A stretch of 64,000 nt of DNA. Source: Biscogniauxia marginata. Its lineage: Eukaryota > Ascomycota > Sordariomycetes > Xylariales > Xylariaceae. Numbering within the stretch: position 1 is the first letter of the stretch; every line of letters begins with the position of its first letter. The stretch covers positions 639,682-703,681 of the forward strand of contig MU404063.1 of NCBI GenBank assembly GCA_022695795.1, given 5' to 3'. The notes beneath the pieces were generated by a model that searched no databases, was not told the DNA's origin, and saw nothing but the letters and a program-made list of their open reading frames with translations. Made by a program: the position numbers and the translations under genes. Below are positions 39,450 to 48,598 of the stretch, in pieces.

Positions 39450-40624
39450 CTAAGTAAAAGCGATCCCTCCATCGACAATCTGGGTCTGGCCTGTAATGGA
39501 GTTGCTATCGCTGCTGGCGAGATAACTAACCAGCTTGGCCACATCTTCCGCCGTGGTACCCCTTTTGAGGGCCGTCAGTTCTTCGATATACTTCTGCATC
39601 ACCCGGCCCTTAGGCAGATCTTTCCTCTTAGACCCTTCTTCATCGATATGGTCCCACATTGCGGTGCCGACGATGCCTGGGGCATACGAGTTCACCGTGA
39701 TGTTATGGTCTGCAAGCTCTAAGGCATACGCCTGAGTGAGGCCCCGGACAGCAAACTTACTCGCGCTGTAGTGCGGAAGTAAGGGGAATGGCCTAAAGGA
39801 TACGACGGAGGCAGCCCCAATGAGTTTTCCCGGCTGCTCCGGTCGGCAGTTGCCTTGGCTAATAAGCTGTTTGGCTGCTTCAGAGAAGCAATTGTGCATC
39901 CCGAAGACGTTGACCTCGAACATACGCCTGAAGTCCTCATCTGAAACCTCTAGGAGATCCTTAACCTGCACTATTCCGGCATTGGCAATCCTAATTTACG
40001 TCAGATAGCAAGTCCAATCTTATCATCGAAAGCACGCCCATTTTGGCTATGTCGATGGTTCATAACGAGGCTGTGAGCTTACATGGTGTTCAAAGGTCCG
40101 AGTTCCCGCACGCTTGCCTGTATCATATCCTTGACTTCACCTCGCTTTGTAACGTCCGCGATAGCAGTACAGGCCTTTCTACCCATGCTACGAATCTCTC
40201 TCACGACATCGTCGCAGCCTGCTCGATTAGCGCTAATATCGTTTATGCACACATTATAACCATCCACTGCAGAAAAGGAAGTCAGTAATTGCGGTATTCG
40301 GACTGTTTTTAGCCCATGAAACACGTCTCGGAAACAAAAACTCATACAACAAGCCAGAATATGCATGTTTTACTCATGAGATAGGCTATAAGGGGCAATA
40401 AAGAACGCTAAAATTAGCTTACCAGCGAGACGCAATGCTATGGCCTTCCCTATTCCTCGACTCGATCCCGTCACGATAGCATTCTTCCCCTCACTCGACT
40501 CACGAGCAAGCGATGAATACTCTGCCATTGTAGTCTGCCTTCCAGCAACGATGGTACTAGCCGAATTGCCAAGGACCCGTGATACAGTCGATAGCCCAGA
40601 TTGTGACCTCGTCGTGTTTGCCAC
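39450..40624 (-). CDS. short-chain dehydrogenase/reductase, acetoin/diacetyl reductase-like
   Basis: Classical SDR, probably NAD(P)H-dependent oxidoreductase of a small ketone or alcohol. Three exons: 40624-40423, 40266-40083, 39990-39450 (introns 156 and 92 bp, GT-AG, frame closes to 308 aa). Motifs: TGSSRGIG cofactor loop (residues 52-59), NAG (132-134), catalytic Ser about 190, and YSASK with Tyr203 and Lys207. The C-terminus EDVAKLVSYLAS ... GQTQIVDGG is typical. Overall the pattern fits acetoin reductases (MWDHIDEE after PGIVGTAMW). The first ATG gives a 32-residue Arg/Ser-rich extension before MAEYSS, where most SDRs would start; it could be a mitochondrial presequence or the start may be Met33. 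A TATATAAG box lies at 40734-40741. It sits at one edge of the prenylindole locus; a role there is inferred only from position. Confidence 0.88.
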
Positions 40625-40733
40625 GCGCTGAACAAGAGAACTAATTTCTGGAATGACTAACGAGTTTGAATCGAAGTAATAGTAAAGAGGGTCGGGGAAA
40701 AGTTGGGAGTTGGGGACGAAGAGATCCCCGCAT

Positions 40734-40741
40734 CTTATATA
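40734..40741 (-). promoter_or_regulatory. TATA box of the SDR gene
   Basis: TATATAAG on the minus strand, about 110 bp upstream of the first ATG at 40624. Confidence 0.5.
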
Positions 40742-41279
40742 GGATCAAACCCAAGACAATGATATAGCCAACTTGGAAGAGGCGCCGCCTCGTTCGATCA
40801 TTCACGAGACAAGCACGAAGACCGATCTATACAGATATCTAACTACATATAGTAATAAAACAGCCCCAAGCATATATTTCTAAATCAGCATGTTCACGAG
40901 AAAGTAGTTACACTTGTGTGACCACGTCATATTCGTTTGTGGAAGGGCCAAATTCTAAGTTACGAAACCCCAAGGTTTCCGGGAGGAAAATATATGTACG
41001 TACGTAATGCCCTCGAGTCTGCACTACGAAAAATGCAACACGTTTGGAGATGCATTCGCTTCGGTTAAATTGGGGTAATTACCTTGCACTCTTCGATAAA
41101 CATACCAAAGGGTATACTGCTACTCGCTAGGTGTTATTGAAATATTGCTGGAAGCAATGCAATTAAACAAAGTGAGCATAAGAAGGGGTTTGTTATTTAT
41201 CTTCGTATCACCAGTCTTGGTATAGATTTATAGTATCTGTCTGCTCGCACTGTGTAACTCTCTAGTGTGTTAATATACT
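40742..41279. other. intergenic region between SDR and regulator genes
   Basis: Upstream region of the SDR gene and 3' flank of the regulator gene. No gene seen. Confidence 0.5.
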
Positions 41280-41331
41280 GATGTCACCCGATGTCACCCT
41301 ACCTTGTCACCCGATGTCATCCAATGTCATC
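41280..41331. repeat. short direct repeats GATGTCACCC
   Basis: Five imperfect copies of a (C)GATGTCAYCC / TTGTCACCC decamer in about 52 bp, right at the 3' end of the transcription factor gene. Function unknown; could be 3' UTR or protein-binding sites. Confidence 0.6.
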
Positions 41332-41336
41332 GAGGG

Positions 41337-43377
41337 CTATTTTGATTCGTTGTCCATAAACTGCACGAATCGCGAGAGGTCGACACAAGATCTGTCCGGT
41401 CTGCTTTGCAGCTTTGCTATCTCTCTGGCAACATTCCAGCTCCATTCGCATTCGGCGGACGTATTTCGGTTTTCGGCAAGTCGTTCAAGTAACCAGTCTC
41501 TATGAGCAGAGTCCTGAGTCTCTATTGCAGCCATGAACATCGGCCAGATGAAACGAAGCAGCCGCCGCTTCTCCTTTTTGTATTGGTCGGAGATACACTC
41601 GACGATAAACGCAATCGCGTGATGGTGAATTGTATCCATTGAGCTTGACGGGCAGAGCCAACGACGACAGAATAGCACACAAGCCCAATAGTTTGCAATA
41701 AGTCTGGAGGTTGTTTTAGGAGTATGTACTGAGCGAAAACTAGTATTTGAATCGGCACATGCTTTCTCGAAGAGTTCGTGATAAATCTAAGATGATTTGA
41801 TGTTAATATAGTGTAACCTGTGACAGGGGTGAATGGGGGAGGCTTGAGGCACCTCTAGTTCAGTTGATAACTAACCTCCTGAAGCAACATCAACTCTTTC
41901 ATCAACGAAGAATATATATGTGTTATATCGCCAGATCTCGCATTGGTTCTGGATTTCCAAATCTTAGACCGTATCATGTGAAGACGGTGTACGAACTCAA
42001 AAGGCCTAAGATTTTGCACGTCGTCAACGCGGCAATCGACGGGATATTCATCGCCCCATAGGGTAGAAGAAATAAACCGAGCATCCTTATATAGTTGAGC
42101 CAGACTCAATGATGAGCTAGACGGATTACCGAACAATTTCATCAGCTCATTAGAAGTTTCAAGCCAGGTGCCAGAGACGTCGGTATATCTGAGTAATCGT
42201 TGAAGTCAGTCAATAGAATTACACCAAGATTGTTGGTAGTAGGCTAAGCATATGGGGAACATACAATATCCATAGGAGGAGACGCGATGACAAAGGTGGG
42301 AGCGAAATTGTTGTGTTACCCTTTTTCCTCCTCCCAGTTTGATTCAACGATCGCACATATGAGGTGACCAGAGACCTCGCCCCTATAATGTGCGCCTTAA
42401 CGTGAGAGAGTAACGGCGTGGACTGTAGCCCATACTGTATCATGAAAAAAATAGTGGCGAGTATTTCATCAATGACTTCTTCACGGTATTCTATCCCTTG
42501 GGTTGTTATACAGTTTTGTAGTTCCTGAAGGGCAGTAGTGTAGTGATACAGCCCAAAGTCTGGTCTGGACCCCTGTAAAGTTGTGTATAGGCCTCGCCGA
42601 CGCATTTCACTTGCAGAGATAGCAAGCATCATGCGCTGATTATAATCGTGAGTTAAAGGTCGCACTTTGCATAAATAAAACGGGGGTTAGGCGCATGCCT
42701 AGGGAGCTGAATACTCTCCAATAGTCCCGAAAAGGAAATTTCAGCTCCCAAGACAGGACAAAAGGGGGGGAAGGGGTGGGATGAACTCTGGAAATACATA
42801 CCATAACCATACTACTCGACAAAGCAGTGACTTCACAAAGGTACTGGAGTGGCCCCCACTTCCTGGGTGAGTGCGCATAGTGAATTGTTGATGCTGGAAA
42901 GTACTCAAGGAAGATGCGGTCGTGACGAGCTAGAATTATTGAATTCGAACACGGGATGTTAGGGGGGCTCAGCGATGGAAGAAGCCGCGCACAAGATGAC
43001 AGTAACCTACTCCTTGAATTAATGCCTAACTTGGAGTTCTCGCATGTTTCAAGGTTGTCGGTTGGGTCTTGGGGGTCCTTAGAGGTTGCATTATGAATCG
43101 CAGGCTTTAGTGGTCTCAGCTTCGTCGAGTCGCAGCTCTCTTGTACGCTTCTGGAATTTCCATAATGTCTTGTGTTGGGAACGACCCCTAAACGTAGCCA
43201 ATCGCATGTGAATTGCATTCTGCGGCATCCACCGCATGTAGGCCGCTGTTCGTCACACTTGACCTTGCGGATACGGCATGTCGAACAGCCTATAAAGTAC
43301 CGAGCATGAGCCTCTAGATTAGCCCCGGGCCAAATGTGTAGATTGCCAATATTGACGGGGAAAATGGAACTTGCCAT
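41337..43377 (-). CDS. Zn2Cys6 fungal transcription factor
   Basis: Binuclear zinc cluster activator, probably the local pathway regulator. Four exons fit a continuous 569-aa frame: 43377-42802, 42635-42265, 42188-41876, 41786-41337 (introns 166, 76, 89 bp). The zinc cluster is near the N-terminus: Cys31, 34, 41, 48, 51, 58, spacing C-x2-C-x6-C-x6-C-x2-C-x6-C, with the usual KVKCD loop. The rest reads like the fungal-specific regulatory domain (SSMVM / RMMLAISASEM at the first splice, LLLWILYTDVSG at the second, then LIANYWACVLFCRRW), and ends with a charged tail. The first intron's acceptor is the least certain; exon 2 could start slightly earlier. It lies between the SDR and the FAD monooxygenase relic and is transcribed on the same strand as the SDR and the fusion enzyme. 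The N-terminal 30 residues before the cluster are longer than usual. Confidence 0.9.
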
Positions 43378-44440
43378 TCTTAGACCGAGGCCCGTGTCTT
43401 CCTGTCATTTTGTGACACCTAATTAATTAACATCTAGATGAATGAAGTGTCGATGTGTTACAACCTTCGGCACCCCGTCCGAGTAGGGTGTGAGTATGGC
43501 ATCGGATTGTATGAGAAGTTATCATAGCGTCTTCCCTAACTACGCCTTCATATTGCAGGGTTAGGTGCATGTATCTAACTAAAGCTCATACTGGCCAAGC
43601 ATTGATACTGACTTGCAGATTACCGATGGAACCAATAAAAATGCAGTTTTCTGCCAAGTCGGCGAGAATCAGATACATCTGACGTGATCATCACCGCTAT
43701 AGTATGCCAATAGTTAGTCACAATAGAATACCACGTAAACATCTAAAATTAGTCCCGGATGGTAAACTAGGTAGTTATTATAATTTATAAGGACTTCTAT
43801 AACTGCTGACAAAGTCACGGAAGAAAATTAAACCATATATATCTACTATAGCGCAATGCAAACACAATGTTAACTTAAAAATAAGTAGTATATAATAGAA
43901 GATGCAATCACTGTACAAGCTAGGAAACTCAACTACATTATCCTATTGAGGAGGTTCAGTGTTACGATATGTAGCTGCCATAAGGGTAGTTAATGATAGG
44001 TTTTGTTACTTGAAAAGCTACAATTAGGGATTGCACAAACCGATGATCCTTTCGCATATTAGAACCCCTTGGGCTCTTGACCAACTTAGTACAGCTCGTT
44101 TTCACAGCCGTGACCCTCAGGTCTCTAGCGAGGTTCCTAGCACTTGTATCCTTCAAATATTTGGAATGTCAGAGGCTCAGGCACGGAATATCTACTGTGC
44201 GAACTATCATATAATGAAAAGAAAAGAAAATTAATTCCATCGCCTCTAAGGCTACGATGGGTATAGAAACCTTGTCGACGATTGGCTCTATCGTCGTAGT
44301 TACGTGTTGCCTTTCTGTGACTCATAATAAGATTGTTGATTTGCACACAAAATAATGGGTCAGTTTCTCACCGAGCCAGCACCATTCGGTCGAACTACCC
44401 AGTTGAAGATACTGTCTACCGACGATGTACGAGACCGTCC
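43378..44440. other. intergenic region, no gene recognised
   Basis: Promoter side of the transcription factor gene on the left, AT-rich stretch at 43760-43920. Short open frames here (for example minus 43962-44156) show no motif I know. The missing N-terminal half of the FAD monooxygenase (GxGxxG) was looked for here and not found. Confidence 0.5.
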
Positions 44441-45207
44441 ACGCCGCATCTACCACCATAACAGGCCGATAGCCAAAATCTGGAGGCCGATATTGTCATC
44501 GGAGCATATGGGATCGGCACTAAGTCGCGCATGCTAATGAATGGTCACGATATCAGAGTCTGGAGTAATGGGTTGGCATGCTTCAGAACTGCATTCCCTG
44601 CGGAGAGGATCACAATTGCTGCCGACCTCAAAGAGCGCCTCAAGATTATCGAGGGGGCCGCCTCATTTTGAGTTGTGGCATGGGTATGTAGCGTCTTCAC
44701 GGAATTTATATGTCTTGAGTTTTCATTGATCTATGGACCAGCCTGGAACACACTTTTGCACTTTTCAAAATGATGACAAAATAAGTTAGTTGCACATTCA
44801 TAAGTTTCGGCTTCTGTTTAGAATACAAGATAATTTGAACTGGTAGACATTATTAGGAAGTCGGGGCGTCAAATGAATCGTGAAGTGAGAGCGTCGGAGC
44901 TGACAAAGTCCTCGAGCACCTATCCACGGTAATCCCGTATTTCGCCGAATGCGGAAAGAAATTGGTTAGAGATACGCCTGAAGGTGGAATAATTGACTGG
45001 AAATTTATGTGGAGGGACCCTCGGCCGAATACCGTCTCGCCTCTCGGTCGTTCAGTTCAGGTCGGTGATGTTGCGCGTACTTTCCTACTAAGCTCAGATG
45101 GTGTGAATCAGGGAATTGGGGATGCAGTTTCTCTTACTACCTGTCTGCAATTGCGTGGAAAGGACGAGATTAGACGGGACACAAAGATCCATGATAAGCT
45201 TCGGTGA
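44441..45207 (+). pseudogene. FAD-dependent monooxygenase (salicylate hydroxylase-like), truncated and frameshifted
   Basis: Three in-order pieces in different frames match the aromatic-ring FAD monooxygenase fold. Piece 1, about 44480-44671: EADIVIGAYGIGTKSR then LACFRTAFPAERI, the strand around the family's ADLVIGADGI-x-S motif; it ends at TGA. Piece 2, 44657-44729: PPHFELWHGYVASSRNLYV, next in the family order. Piece 3, 44884-45207: GGIIDWKFMWRDPRPN, then VQVGDVARTFLLSS, the position of the GDAAH-x-x-x-P flavin motif, here with His and Pro lost, then ISLATCLQL-like text. The N-terminal GxGxxG Rossmann motif is absent upstream. So a once complete hydroxylase gene is now a relic lacking its FAD-binding start and key motif residues. 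Its location between regulator and fusion enzyme suggests it once belonged to the same pathway. Confidence 0.78.
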
Positions 45208-45842
45208 ACAGTCTGAGGCGAGGATCCGACTCTCCAACACAAACGAAGCTTTTGGGCAGATCGCAGTGTGAGGAAAACGCAATACTGACACCTGAGGTTT
45301 TAAGCATAGTCATTGGAGAGAATAATCTTGGGGTGGTGTTAGCTTTACACCACGATAAACCTGATGCTACCATATTGGGTAATCCAAAGGGCCAACCGAG
45401 GGCCTAACCCCTGAGATTTCGGTTGACCACAGCGTTGATTACGACATCAATATATTTTACTTCATCATATATCATCATAAAAATTTCTGTAGCCTAATGA
45501 TGACCTGATCATGGAACAATTGGTGGCTGCAACCCACTAGTTTCCGCTTCACTTTAAGCTGGTATCCGGTTTGTATGGATTATAAGGACTGGTGTAGCAA
45601 TCGGGTATTATTTGGGCGTTTGACACCTTCCGTTTGTTCCAGCCTTGCTCTACCATTCTACCACGATCTAATCGAGTAAACTATATTATTTTAGAATTCA
45701 CAACTAGTATATAGATATGTTGAAAACACTTTCATCAGTATTGGGACAATACTTCTTGCAACGTTCACCCAACATTTCCTCCTACTTATCCGATATATCA
45801 CCTTACACTCTCCTTTCGATATTAGACTTGATAGCATACAGC
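45208..45842. other. intergenic region upstream of the BTB gene
   Basis: No motif-bearing frame. The BTB frame is open from 45717, so an upstream start at 45717 is possible, but those 42 residues look like translated 5' UTR. Confidence 0.5.
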
Positions 45843-46550
45843 ATGGATAGTGGAGCCAGACTATCTGACGCCGGAGGCCGTTCCATAACTCCATCCTCTT
45901 TTACGACTGCGTTCAGCAAATCTGAGCGTGTCACCCTACAGGTCGGTGAACGTCGGTTTCACACATTCCGTGACACGCTCATCGGGGAAAGCGACTATTT
46001 TGCAGCACGCCTGAACCGATGGAATGATGTGGAGGAAGACGGCTCATACTTCGTTGATGCCAACCCGGAACTCTTTCAACATCTCTTGAGTTACCTCCGC
46101 AGAGGAAACTACCCCCTTTTCTTTGACTTCAACACCCAGATGTTCGATCATGCCAAATACTTAGCCCTCTTGGGTGAAGCTCAATACTTCAGAGTACGGA
46201 AGTTAGAGGAGTGGATTTCCGATAAGCGATACCTCGAGGCTGTCAAGCTCGAAAGTTCGACCACTTTCATTCCCGACCTCGACAACGAAAGCATTAAACT
46301 ACTCAATGACTCGGTAAAACATAATGCGAGAATGAATATCACCACTGGTTGGTATCTTAAGAAGGTTTACGTGTGCCCGCGAGGCATCCATGTTCACCGT
46401 GGAGATCCCAAACGTTGTGGTCAGGCATGTAGGCAAAAGCTTGCTCAAGACGGCGGTGATCCAACGTTCGAAGACGAAACTATCCCAACCGCTGTCATTG
46501 TTACAACGAAGGTGTTAATAGATCCAGCTATTTGTATGACTGAGGGGTAG
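45843..46550 (+). CDS. BTB/POZ (T1-type, KCTD-like) domain protein
   Basis: Single-exon gene of 235 aa from the ATG at 45843 (a longer 277-aa version from 45717 is open). Residues about 30-126 form a potassium-channel-tetramerisation type BTB domain: VTLQVGERRFHTFRDTL, then ESDYFAARL, YFVDANPELFQHLLSYLRRG, and AQYFRVRKLEEWI. Known KCTD-type proteins oligomerise and often act as cullin-3 adaptors or assembly scaffolds; this one has no channel helices. The C-terminal 100 residues are unassigned but contain a Cys/His-rich patch (VCPRGIHVHRGDPKRCGQAC). It is between the FAD relic and the fusion enzyme. Whether it belongs to the pathway is unclear. Confidence 0.85.
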   Translation: MDSGARLSDAGGRSITPSSFTTAFSKSERVTLQVGERRFHTFRDTLIGESDYFAARLNRWNDVEEDGSYFVDANPELFQHLLSYLRRGNYPLFFDFNTQMFDHAKYLALLGEAQYFRVRKLEEWISDKRYLEAVKLESSTTFIPDLDNESIKLLNDSVKHNARMNITTGWYLKKVYVCPRGIHVHRGDPKRCGQACRQKLAQDGGDPTFEDETIPTAVIVTTKVLIDPAICMTEG

Positions 46551-47275
46551 TGAAGCTAGTCATTCAGAGTGTGTTCCGGTATATGGTACATCCCGCTCTC
46601 ATGGAAAGGATCATATGAGTCTGAATGGATATTATGAAGGAAAGCCATAGAATATTGTAGGTAAAAGCTGAAAGGGACTGCCAGGTCTCCAGCTAGGTAA
46701 TCATAATAGGAGTTTGGAGTGAGTTTAACTCAGGCCTCCCATTTCATGATAATTCCTGATCAATACGCAATCCTGGTCGCCATCTCCCTAGGTGGTTAAA
46801 TACAATGGGGCTCCTAATGGGGGTGTATCCAAGTACGGGTGGATAATGAATGTATTTTTATGACGGTGGTAGTCGTATCGAAACCCTTAGTCTTGCGGCC
46901 ACTAAGACTGCCTTCTCTTCAATTTTATAGTAGTCCAAGTTCTTAATAGGATTGTCTAAGACAACTGTCAAGATTAGCCACGGATCCTCAGGAATGATCT
47001 GACATAAGCCTCACAACAATCCGCGAAAACGATACAAGATTGGTGGACTTGAAAAGCAAGGAGCCGGCTATTGGTGCACATGCACGTACTGCCGAGCTTA
47101 GCAGTAAGATCTAGTGTTCCCAAAGCCCTCGAGACGCCAATTCAAGGATTAATAAGTAGGGATATATAAGTAGTATAATTGCTTTGATACCCGCATATTC
47201 TCTTAGTTACGTGCGGCGCCTCGCCATCATTCTATCAGCCAATCATACGTATCATACATTAAGGGGCCTGCAACG
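46551..47275. other. intergenic region, no gene recognised
   Basis: 3' flank of the BTB gene; no supported frame or RNA gene. Confidence 0.5.
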
Positions 47276-47488
47276 TTGACATCGACTAAAATCAAGCAAG
47301 TTACTCGTAATCACGATGACCCTTATTCTCTACCGTCAGAGATCCGGATCCAGATCTATGACTACTGTGCCGTCAAGCAAAACATGATTAAGCGAGCACC
47401 TACCCGCCCTTTCGAGGTTATTCCTTCGGCCCTCACTGATCAGTATAATCCTTTTACTGCTCCAAGTATGCCGATGCATCAATTGTGA
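47276..47488 (+). pseudogene. fragment with an LPSEIRIQIYDYC segment (2EXR/F-box-like)
   Basis: About 70 open codons without an ATG at the front. The segment SLPSEIRIQIYDYCAVKQN resembles the start of fungal '2EXR' or F-box-like proteins (LP-x-EIR-x-x-IY). It ends after 30 more residues with nothing recognisable downstream, so it is probably a truncated relic. An upstream exon cannot be excluded. Confidence 0.35.
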
Positions 47489-48598
47489 AGCTGCGCCACA
47501 GCACAATTCCGCTTCTTCCATGGCTGTGGAAGTATTCTAACTGCTTGGACGTTCGGAGGCCTCGTACCCATTGTGATCAAGCTTCTCTTTTTGGAGCCTA
47601 GTAGTCAGACCAGCGGGCCGGCATCTGTCCTTTTGCACAGATCACTTCATGAGCACGAATCGAATCTCGCTTGAACGGGTAGACTAGCTCATAAACTAAG
47701 TAACCGAGGACGAATGTAGACCTGTCAGCGACCTCTGTCTGCTTTGGCGGTCTATAGTGAAGTACATAGAGACACTAAAGAGTTTGGAGACAGTATAAGT
47801 ATGTGGAGAGTGTAGAAAGAGTTTATACTCTGTGCCCAGAATATTCTGGAAGGTACAGTCGTGGCTCATTGATTATCAAGGGGGGTTAATTACCATTGAA
47901 TAGAGGCTTATCGGAATAAAGCACCTTACACATGTAAGCTGACAATCGTTTACTGGTCTAAGGGCGAGAATGATGGCTTGAATTCCACAGCTTCATGAAC
48001 GACATCTCTATGCACGAATCTACATGAAATCAGGTACCTAGCCAAATTACACTGCAATTCCAAAGGCGGAGTATAGAAGCCTCAATCCGAACCTAGAAAG
48101 ATTTATATTCTGCACTCAGCCCGCAACTAACTGAAGCCTCTTCTACCTTGGAATTGCGAATTAGAGTATCAACACACGAATAATCAAGCATCAAACCTTC
48201 ATATATTGAGCTATTTGGTTCTTCACTGGCTCGGTAGCCCACTCGACATCGAGGTTAGTCGGTGGCATTAGAACTGAAGTCTATGCGTGGCTGATGTCGG
48301 CTTCCTAAATATATATGGAGAAACCCTACCCGCCTTTATATATTTATGTAGTTGTACCACGGGACAAACTCGCCGACTGATGCTGGTACGAGAATAATAT
48401 ACTCTTGCTTTTGCTTCCATACTAACAGGGTCGAAGACATATGTTCGGCTATGGTGAGGAAGCCATCTAAACACACTAAATCATCGTATTGTTTGAGATC
48501 TAAATATATGCCTCTTACTTCCGCTCTAGTTATAACTCCTTACATCGGAGCTAAGAAGAAAACACCAAGAGGTAGCTACTTGTACATGTAGGGCATAT
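47489..48598. other. intergenic region, no gene recognised
   Basis: 3' flank of the fusion gene. Short frames only; none shows a domain. Confidence 0.5.

Noticed and set aside
42636..42665. Start of a separate protein at about 42665 in the regulator region
   Set aside because: The frame continues the regulatory domain of the Zn2Cys6 protein after an intron, and all four exons close in phase.
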